NCBI GenBank assembly: GCA_036397815.1
Contig: DASWIE010000089.1
Span: forward strand, 1-12,198
Direction of reading: 5' to 3'
DNA: 12,198 nucleotides
From: DASQFY01 sp036397815
GTDB lineage: Bacteria > Chloroflexota > Limnocylindria > QHBO01
Shown here: positions 6,561 to 12,198 of the stretch, in pieces
Layout of the letters: each line of letters starts with the position of its first letter
Position numbering within the stretch: the stretch's first letter is position 1
Notes under the pieces: model-generated
Seen by the model: only the letters and a program-made list of their open reading frames with translations
Database searches by the model: none
Told to the model about the DNA's origin: nothing
Program-made: the position numbers and the translations under genes

Positions 6561-7214
6561 ATGAGCCTGCTGGAAAAGATCGACGCGCTGATCGCCGAGC
6601 GCCATCTGCTGACCCATCCGTTCTACACCAAGTGGCGTGAGGGCACCCTCTCGCGCGAGGCGCTGCAGGAGTACGCGCGCCAGTACTACGCCTTCGAGTC
6701 GACCTTCCCGCGCCTCCTCTCCGCGCTCCACACCCGTTCGGAGCAGCCGGCTGTGCGGCAGTCCCTGCTCGACAACCTGTGGGACGAGGAGCACGGCGAG
6801 GCCAACCATGCCGAGCTCTGGCTTCGCTTCGGCGAGGGGATCGGCGTGGATCGCTCCGACGTCCGCGACGCGACGCCCAATGAGAGCACCCGTGCTCTGC
6901 TGGACTCCTACTGGTCAGCCGTGACCGATGCGCCGATCGCCGCCGGGATCGCCGCCCTGTACGCCTACGAGGGCCAGGTGCCGGAGGTCGCGACCGAGAA
7001 GATCAACGGCCTGCGCAACATGTACGGGGTCGACGATCCGCGGACGCTGGGCTTCTTCACGGTGCACTCGACTCTGGACGTCGAACACTCCGGGGCGGAG
7101 CGAGACATGATCGCGTCGCTGGCCACCTCCCAGGCCGATGAGCAGGCCGCGCTGGCCGCGACCCGCGCCGCGCTCGACGCGTGGTGGGGATTCCTGTCCG
7201 CCGTCGACGCCTAG
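6561..7214 (+). CDS. CADD-family protein, probable self-sacrificing p-aminobenzoate synthase
   Basis: This 217-residue all-helical protein of the TenA/PqqC/heme-oxygenase-like fold is close to Chlamydia CT610 (CADD) along its whole length: the N-terminal THPFYTKW, LLDNLWDEEHGEANH, AGIAALYAYEGQVPEVATEKI and FFTVHSTLDVEH blocks all match. With a constant offset of five residues from CT610 as I recall it, the metal ligands are Glu76, His83, Glu137, His169, Asp173 and His176. The residues that CT610 sacrifices to build p-aminobenzoate, Tyr27 and Lys152, correspond to Tyr22 and Lys147. All are present. CT610 makes p-aminobenzoate, a folate precursor, from its own side chains using a dinuclear metal centre and O2. 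I infer the same job here, in the cytoplasm. The gene sits 82 bases after the flavoprotein gene and could share its transcript. Confidence 0.9.
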   Translation: MSLLEKIDALIAERHLLTHPFYTKWREGTLSREALQEYARQYYAFESTFPRLLSALHTRSEQPAVRQSLLDNLWDEEHGEANHAELWLRFGEGIGVDRSDVRDATPNESTRALLDSYWSAVTDAPIAAGIAALYAYEGQVPEVATEKINGLRNMYGVDDPRTLGFFTVHSTLDVEHSGAERDMIASLATSQADEQAALAATRAALDAWWGFLSAVDA

Positions 7215-7474
7215 GCACGGCGCGGGCCGGACAGCCTGGGGGTCACGCAATCGGCTGACGGCTTGTCCGCGGGGTGACAGTACGCACCGCTGCGTGCCGC
7301 TTACCCTTGCTTCCGCTCGCACCAGTGGGGTTTGATGCCCTCCGGTGCGGAGTTGAGTAGAGCAAAAGTACTAGTCATCCAGCCCCGCGACGCATAGACT
7401 GGCGACCAGCCTCAGGCGGCCACCGCCATGCCACGCGTCCGCCGGGGGAATTCGAGCACGAGGCAGTGTCCACC
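7215..7474. other. Intergenic region with a possible regulatory element and weak hairpin
   Basis: No gene is seen in these 260 bases. Just after the CADD-family gene, GGACAGCC (7229-7236) can pair with GGCTTGTCC (7260-7268) with one bulged T and a 23-base loop; it lacks a T tract and is at best a weak terminator. Nearer the next gene is an AT-richer patch (7353-7380) with TTGAGT at 7353 and two overlapping six-base palindromes, AGTACT and ACTAGT (7367-7375), followed by a TANNNT match, TAGACT, at 7395-7400. This probably holds the promoter and perhaps an operator of the exported-protein gene. Confidence 0.35.
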
Positions 7475-8527
7475 ATGACCCCGAAGCGTTCCCCGCGATC
7501 CCTCACGACTGTTTGGCTTGCGCTCGTCGTGGCGCTGGCCGCGCTGGCGGGCCCGGCCATGACCCTGGCCGCCACCCCGAACTGGACGGGCAGCCTGGAG
7601 GCGCTGCCGCCCGTCGTCAGCTCCGGCGCCGTCGCGGGCTACCGGGCGACGATCACCAACCCAGGACCCAGCAACGTCTCGCAGTTGTCCGTGACGGCCG
7701 CCTTCAGCCAGCCGTACGTCGCCGCTTCACTCCCCGACACCGGCCCGGATCCGGTGCACGTGAAGCTGGTGAAAGACGGCGTCACACTGGCGGATGCGTG
7801 TGGCGAGGATCCACTTGATGGACCCGTCTCCTGCACGGTCGGCGCCCTGAATGCCGGATCGACCGCGGTGCTCGTGGTCGCCTATCAGACCAGCGGAACG
7901 GCGGCGGCCGGCGTGACCGTCCGCTGGACGACGACCGGGCTCGGCAGCGGCGGTGGCGACAATAGCCACGGCGACGTGCTGAACCAGTTCTTCACTGAAG
8001 CCAATCCGCCGACTTCCTTCAACCCCAGCGCCAACTTCGACGGCGGCTTCACTGAGGAACCCGATGAGTCGTTCGCGACTTCCGGTCCGTTCAGCGCGTC
8101 GAACCTGTTCACCACCAGCTTCACCACCGAGGACGCATTCGTCCCCGTGATGGTGCAGGACGACACGACCGCCGCCTTCGCGACCTGTCCCGAAGGCGAG
8201 ACCTGCTACGGCCAGCCAACGCAGGATGCGATCCTGCTGAGCATCAACGAGGGTGAGCCCTTCGACGCGCTAACCCCCTTTACGATCAAGGTCCTGAAGG
8301 ACGCCGTGCCCAAGGGATCGAACGTCAGTCGGGTGGTCGTGGTGCACTACTTCGACCCGGGCAGCTTCGATCCGGATACGGAACCGGCATACGAGCTGAT
8401 CTCGAACGACTGCCCGAAGAATGCGACCCCCACCGGCACCTGTCGGACGGTCTCTTGGGATGGGAAGACCGGGATCTGGACGATCGTCGTTTACCTCGAG
8501 GAGAACGGCGTCATCAAGTTCCACTAG
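7475..8527 (+). CDS. Exported protein with DUF11-like N-terminal domain, unknown function
   Basis: This 350-residue protein has a clear signal peptide: a basic start (MTPKRSPRS), a hydrophobic core (TTVWLALVVALAALAGPAM) and a likely cleavage near TLA-ATP at residues 30-35. The mature N-terminus (about 36-150) reads like a DUF11/Ig-like surface repeat, with YRATITNPGPSNVSQLSV and SCTVGALNAGSTAVLVV. A Gly/Asp/Ser/Asn-rich linker follows, then a second unrecognised beta-rich region (about 225-350). Six cysteines in three close pairs (109/120, 238/244, 313/323) suggest disulfides outside the cell. No sorting signal or C-terminal anchor is visible, so it is probably secreted. The ATG at 7475 is preferred, with a weak AGG upstream; a GTG at 7466 in the same frame would add three residues. 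It converges with the large cyclase-like gene. The function is unknown. Confidence 0.75.
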   Translation: MTPKRSPRSLTTVWLALVVALAALAGPAMTLAATPNWTGSLEALPPVVSSGAVAGYRATITNPGPSNVSQLSVTAAFSQPYVAASLPDTGPDPVHVKLVKDGVTLADACGEDPLDGPVSCTVGALNAGSTAVLVVAYQTSGTAAAGVTVRWTTTGLGSGGGDNSHGDVLNQFFTEANPPTSFNPSANFDGGFTEEPDESFATSGPFSASNLFTTSFTTEDAFVPVMVQDDTTAAFATCPEGETCYGQPTQDAILLSINEGEPFDALTPFTIKVLKDAVPKGSNVSRVVVVHYFDPGSFDPDTEPAYELISNDCPKNATPTGTCRTVSWDGKTGIWTIVVYLEENGVIKFH

Positions 8528-8549
8528 CAGTCGAACTGCGTCACCTGCA

Positions 8550-8572
8550 GCCCTGACGCGCTCCGTCAGGGC
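8550..8572. terminator. Hairpin between convergent genes, candidate bidirectional terminator
   Basis: GCCCTGACG (8550-8558) and CGTCAGGGC (8564-8572) form a perfect 9-bp stem with a 5-base loop, between the stop at 8527 on the plus strand and the minus-strand gene ending at 8566. The right arm contains the minus-strand stop codon (8566-8568). There is no T tract on either side, so termination may be factor-dependent or the hairpin may protect the 3' ends. Confidence 0.5.
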
Positions 8573-11500
8573 CGCAGTGCTTCCTCGATCAGGCGGGGAG
8601 AGACGACGTCGCCCTTCGCTCGATAGCGCCGCCGCGCCTCCTTGAGGGCTGCGGCCGACTCCGCCGACTTCCCGGCGATCTTCAGGACGACTGCCAGCCG
8701 AACGAACGCCTCCGCCTGAAGCACCGGTACTTCCGTGGGAAGCGCGAGCTGAAGCGCATCGTTCGCCAACTCCTCCGCCTCTGGCAGTTCGCCGCGGCGC
8801 GCGAGCGCCAGGGCACAGAGCCCCCGCCAGTTGACCTGCGCATCGGTATCGTCCGGAGCGGCCATCCCTTCCAACTCATGACTCAGCTGCTCGACCTCCT
8901 CGAAACGGCGCTGGCGAGCGAGGACCTTTGCGAGGAGCGCAACGACGCCGGAGAGGATGTACTTCTCGCCGATCTTGCTGAGCTCTGCGTAATCGCGTCG
9001 CAGCGCGTCCTCGGCGACCGAGAGATCGCCCCCGAGCAGCTCGATCTGCGCCAGCTCGACCGAGGTGGAAAGAGCGGCCAACCCGCCACCGAGCTCGCGG
9101 AGCGTGGCGTTCGCCTGCTCGTATGTCGCCCGGGCGCGCTCAAGCTCACCCGCCATCGCGAGAAGCTGTGCGAGCCACGACTGGATGAGCGCCTGCGTGC
9201 GCCGATCGTCTCCGGAGGCCGCCACGAGAGCCTCGCACTCCTCGATTGCCTTTGCGACCGGAGTGGGGCCATATAGCGCGGCCTGGGCGTACGCGAGCGC
9301 TCCACGCCGCTCGAGGCGAATGTCACCGGCTGCGCGAGCATGAGCGATGACTTCCTCTGCCGGCTCGGTGGCCTGACCCAGGCGCATGGCTGAGGCGTGG
9401 AGTGCGAAGAGCAGCCGGTTCGCGCGTACCAGACCGACGTGGTGGTCGGTGCGGACGAAGACCGGCAGCGCTTCGCCGATGGCCTCGACAACCTCCTCGG
9501 CCCAATGCTCGTCCTCGCCAACGTAGAGCTTCAAGGAGAAGAGGACCATCTTTGCCTCGGCGGCCAGCGCCTCGTTGCCGGTGCTCGCGCCGCCGGCGAT
9601 GGCCTTGTCCAGCACCGACTGGGCCTCCTCGAATCCGCCAAGCTCGACCAGCGCCTCGCCGAGATCCGGTAACAGTCGCAGCTGCTCGGGATCGCCTGCG
9701 GCGCGGGTCGCCGTCGCGCGGCGGAGAAGGTTCACCGCGGCAGGTGTGTCACCTCGCGCCATGGCGCGGCGGCCAGCCGACGCCAGCTTCACCGAGGCCC
9801 TCACCCCGAGTTGGCGTGCATGCTCGTCCAACGTGCCAAGTTCGCTGAGATACCGGTACGCCTCCTCCAGGTGGTAACCCTGGATCTCCTCGAACTCTGG
9901 ACCGCGGCCCATGCGTCGATCGGCCTCTTCCGCCCAGTTCACGAACCGCTCGTGAAGGTCGGCGCGCTGCCGCTTCAGCAGCCCGTCATAGGCCGCATCT
10001 CGAATCAGGACGTGGTGGAAGCGGAAGGCCGGCTCCTGGCTCTGCGGGTTCGGGGCGACGAGCTGCTTCCGCGACATGGACGCGAGGTGTTCCGGCACCT
10101 CTGGCTGGATTGGGCCGGGCACGAGCTCGGTCACGGCATCCTGCGCAAAGTTCTGCCCGACGACGCTGGCAGGCTCGATCACCGCGCGTTCCGCCATCCC
10201 GAGCAGGTCCAACCGTGCCGCAACCAACGCCTGGATGTTCGGAGGCACCTTCAAGGTGGCGAGGTCGCCCACCCGCTCCCACCGACCATCGGCCTGACGC
10301 AGCGAGCCCTCGTCAATCAGCATCGAGAGCATCTGTTCCACGAAGAGCGGATTCCCGGCCGCGGCGGTCACGATTCGCGCTTGGACATCGCCGTCGATAC
10401 CCGCATCCCCAAGGAGGCCGTCGACCACCCGCGCCGCATCGCTGTCGCCGAGCGGGGAGAGAACGATGCGAAGCTGGCGCGGGGCGATGCCCCATTCCGG
10501 TCGAGCCTCGAGCAGATCGTGTCGACTGGTGCACAGCAGCAGGACCGCCGAGCCCTCGACGCTCTCGACCAGGTCGTCAATCAGCTCGAGAAAGGTCTGC
10601 TCCGCCCAGTGGACATCGTCGATGACCATCAGCACCGGTCTGTCGTGGCCCAGTCCCTCCAGGAATTTGCGGGCGCCCCAGAAGACCTCGGGCACGGGGA
10701 AGGGCTCCTCCGAGAGACCGATGACTGAGGCCAGCCGCTCGGCAACCGCCTCGTCCGGCACCAACGCGCGGAGCTTCGCAATGGCGGTCTCCTGCGAGTC
10801 ATCGGTGCCGATGCCGGCGGCGTCGCGCGCGGCCTCACGTAGTGGCCAGAACGTGATGCCCTGGCCGTACGGAAGGCAGCGCCCGCGGATAACTATGGCG
10901 GGGGCTGGGGTGTTCGACGAGAACTCGCGGATGAGGCGGGTCTTCCCCACGCCGGCGTCACCGACAACCGTCGCCATCCGGCAGCGATGCTCGCGAAGGG
11001 CCTGGTCGAACTGCTCGCCGAGCGCGGCGAGCTCCAACTCGCGGCCGATCATCGGCGCATCGGTCCGACGCCGGAAGCCCTCGCCCTGCTCGCTCACCCC
11101 GACCAGGCGATAGGCAGGGACCTTGTCCGCCTTGCCCTTCAGGGTGAGCGGTTCGACCTCCTCGACCGTGACCGCGTCGCGCACAAGCCGATGCGTGAGC
11201 GATCCGATGAGGATCTCGCGGGGGCCGGCGGCCTGCTCCAGGCGGGCGGCGACGTTCACCGTGTCGCCGGTCACCAGGCGCTGGCCGAGGCTGGCGTCGC
11301 CGGCCACCACCTCCCCGGTGTTGACCCCGATGTGGTTCTGCAGGGTGACGCCCCACTCGGCCTCGAACGCGGCGTTCAGCTCCGGCACGAGGCGCTGCAT
11401 CTCGCTCGCGGCGCGCACGGCGCGGAGCGCATCATCCTCGTGGCGAACCGGCAGCCCGAAGACGGCCATCACCGCATCGCCGATGAACTTCTCCACCGTC

Positions 11501-12198
11501 GCGCCGTGACGGGCGAGCGCCTGCTGCATGACGGTGAAGTAGCGCGACATGACGTCACGCAGCGCCTCCGGCGACGGCGCGCCTCCATTGGCCATCCTCG
11601 GCTTGGGGTCGGCGAAGACGATCGTCACCGTCTTGCGTGTCTCGCCGATCGCCAAGTGCGTGCCCGCGTCGTCGACGGGCGCGGCGAACCGCTCGGCGTC
11701 CGGTCGTTCCGTGACGGCTAGCAGCCGGTAGGCCCGCAGCGGCTCGTCAGATCCCCTGGCGCGGAGCTCGCCGACGGATTCGACCTCCACCGCGTCCCGC
11801 ACCGCCTCGTAGGTCGAGGCCGCCAGCAGGACCTCGAGCGGCGGCGCGTTCTGCTCCATCGCGGTCGCCAGCCCGACGGTGGGCCCGGTGAGCACGTGCT
11901 GACCGGCACTCGCCTCGCCCACCACGACCTCGCCTGTCGCCACGCCGGTCCGCACCGTGAGCCGGACGCCCCACCGCGCTTCCAATCGGTCGTTCAGGAG
12001 AGCCAGCGCCCGCTGGCTCTCGGCGGCTGCCTCGACCGCGCGGAGGGCGTCATCCTTACGCGGGGCCGTCAGCCCGAAGACGGCCACGATCGCGTCGCCG
12101 ATGATCTTCTCGATCGTGCCCCCATGCGACTCGAACACGGCCCGCATCTCGTCGAAATAGGTGCTCAGCACCTCGCGCAGCGATTCCGGATCAAGGCG
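8566..12198 (-). CDS. Tandem class III cyclase-like / AAA ATPase / TPR regulator (5' partial)
   Basis: At least 1210 residues are visible; the frame is open through the window end (first codons read RLDPESLRE), so the true start lies outside. GTG at 12171 is internal to the first domain. Order, numbering from the first visible codon: a truncated class III adenylate/guanylate cyclase domain (1-160) with KIIGD at 31-35; a second complete cyclase-like domain (about 188-365) with FAD at 195-197, KFIGD at 237-241 and GDTVNVAARLE at 311-321; an AAA/STAND ATPase (about 380-640) with Walker A GDAGVGKT (413-420) and Walker B VLMVIDD (522-528); then a long helical TPR-like region to the end. Such proteins are cytoplasmic signalling or regulatory ATPases. 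The first domain lacks the transition-state Asn and Arg, so cyclase activity is uncertain. Conserved LuxR-type DNA-binding helices are not seen at the C-terminus. Confidence 0.9.
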   Translation of the reverse strand, partial: RLDPESLREVLSTYFDEMRAVFESHGGTIEKIIGDAIVAVFGLTAPRKDDALRAVEAAAESQRALALLNDRLEARWGVRLTVRTGVATGEVVVGEASAGQHVLTGPTVGLATAMEQNAPPLEVLLAASTYEAVRDAVEVESVGELRARGSDEPLRAYRLLAVTERPDAERFAAPVDDAGTHLAIGETRKTVTIVFADPKPRMANGGAPSPEALRDVMSRYFTVMQQALARHGATVEKFIGDAVMAVFGLPVRHEDDALRAVRAASEMQRLVPELNAAFEAEWGVTLQNHIGVNTGEVVAGDASLGQRLVTGDTVNVAARLEQAAGPREILIGSLTHRLVRDAVTVEEVEPLTLKGKADKVPAYRLVGVSEQGEGFRRRTDAPMIGRELELAALGEQFDQALREHRCRMATVVGDAGVGKTRLIREFSSNTPAPAIVIRGRCLPYGQGITFWPLREAARDAAGIGTDDSQETAIAKLRALVPDEAVAERLASVIGLSEEPFPVPEVFWGARKFLEGLGHDRPVLMVIDDVHWAEQTFLELIDDLVESVEGSAVLLLCTSRHDLLEARPEWGIAPRQLRIVLSPLGDSDAARVVDGLLGDAGIDGDVQARIVTAAAGNPLFVEQMLSMLIDEGSLRQADGRWERVGDLATLKVPPNIQALVAARLDLLGMAERAVIEPASVVGQNFAQDAVTELVPGPIQPEVPEHLASMSRKQLVAPNPQSQEPAFRFHHVLIRDAAYDGLLKRQRADLHERFVNWAEEADRRMGRGPEFEEIQGYHLEEAYRYLSELGTLDEHARQLGVRASVKLASAGRRAMARGDTPAAVNLLRRATATRAAGDPEQLRLLPDLGEALVELGGFEEAQSVLDKAIAGGASTGNEALAAEAKMVLFSLKLYVGEDEHWAEEVVEAIGEALPVFVRTDHHVGLVRANRLLFALHASAMRLGQATEPAEEVIAHARAAGDIRLERRGALAYAQAALYGPTPVAKAIEECEALVAASGDDRRTQALIQSWLAQLLAMAGELERARATYEQANATLRELGGGLAALSTSVELAQIELLGGDLSVAEDALRRDYAELSKIGEKYILSGVVALLAKVLARQRRFEEVEQLSHELEGMAAPDDTDAQVNWRGLCALALARRGELPEAEELANDALQLALPTEVPVLQAEAFVRLAVVLKIAGKSAESAAALKEARRRYRAKGDVVSPRLIEEALRP

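Noticed and set aside
10466..11113. Plus-strand open frame over the ATPase domain
   Set aside because: It is antisense to the Walker A/B region; the Ser/Arg-rich composition has no recognisable fold.
12169..12171. GTG as the start of the large cyclase-like gene
   Set aside because: The reading frame continues with RLDPESLRE to the window end, matching the region after the first metal motif of class III cyclases, so the gene is cut by the window.
1..12198. CRISPR array, tRNA, rRNA, insertion sequence or prophage
   Set aside because: I saw no regularly spaced repeats, cloverleaf-like sequence, transposase, integrase or terminal inverted repeats on either strand.

Overview
The window is very GC-rich, gene-dense bacterial DNA with no RNA genes, insertion sequences or CRISPR array that I can see. 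The gene content (a DUF72 protein, a YpfJ-type zinc peptidase, an MFS permease fused to a cyclic-nucleotide-binding domain, a very large cyclase/AAA/TPR protein, and short Actinobacteria-like promoters lying next to start codons) suggests a high-GC environmental lineage such as Chloroflexota (Limnocylindria-like) or a deep-branching actinobacterium. This assignment is an inference from style, not from a marker gene.

Left part, minus strand (3486 down to 43): five genes run head to tail. In order of transcription they are a DUF72 protein, a membrane-anchored neutral zinc metallopeptidase, a small protein with a perfectly phased tandem C-x-H-G-x5-C-x2-C zinc motif, a small PD-(D/E)XK (VRR-NUC-like) nuclease candidate, and a small membrane protein with a strongly basic tail. 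The first two are common housekeeping or stress-type genes. The zinc protein plus nuclease pair is the least explained part of the window.

Middle part, plus strand (3686 to 7214): an MFS permease with a C-terminal cyclic-nucleotide-binding domain, a sulfide:quinone-reductase/flavocytochrome-c-like FAD oxidoreductase, and a CADD-family protein. The CADD-like protein keeps every metal ligand and both of the self-sacrificed residues (Tyr and Lys) known from the Chlamydia p-aminobenzoate synthase CT610. It is therefore probably a non-canonical folate-precursor enzyme.

Right part: a 260-base gap with a possible regulatory element precedes an exported protein with a DUF11-like N-terminal domain and six cysteines (plus strand, ends 8527). 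It converges on a giant minus-strand gene (8566 to beyond the window end) encoding two class III cyclase domains, an AAA/STAND ATPase and a long TPR-like helical region. A 9-bp perfect hairpin lies between the two convergent genes and contains the stop codon of the large gene.

The two cyclase domains look complementary: one has lost the transition-state Asn and Arg, while the other keeps them but has an eroded metal motif. A cyclic-nucleotide sensor (the MFS fusion) and a cyclase-like protein lie within about 3.2 kb of each other, but a functional link between them is only a hypothesis.
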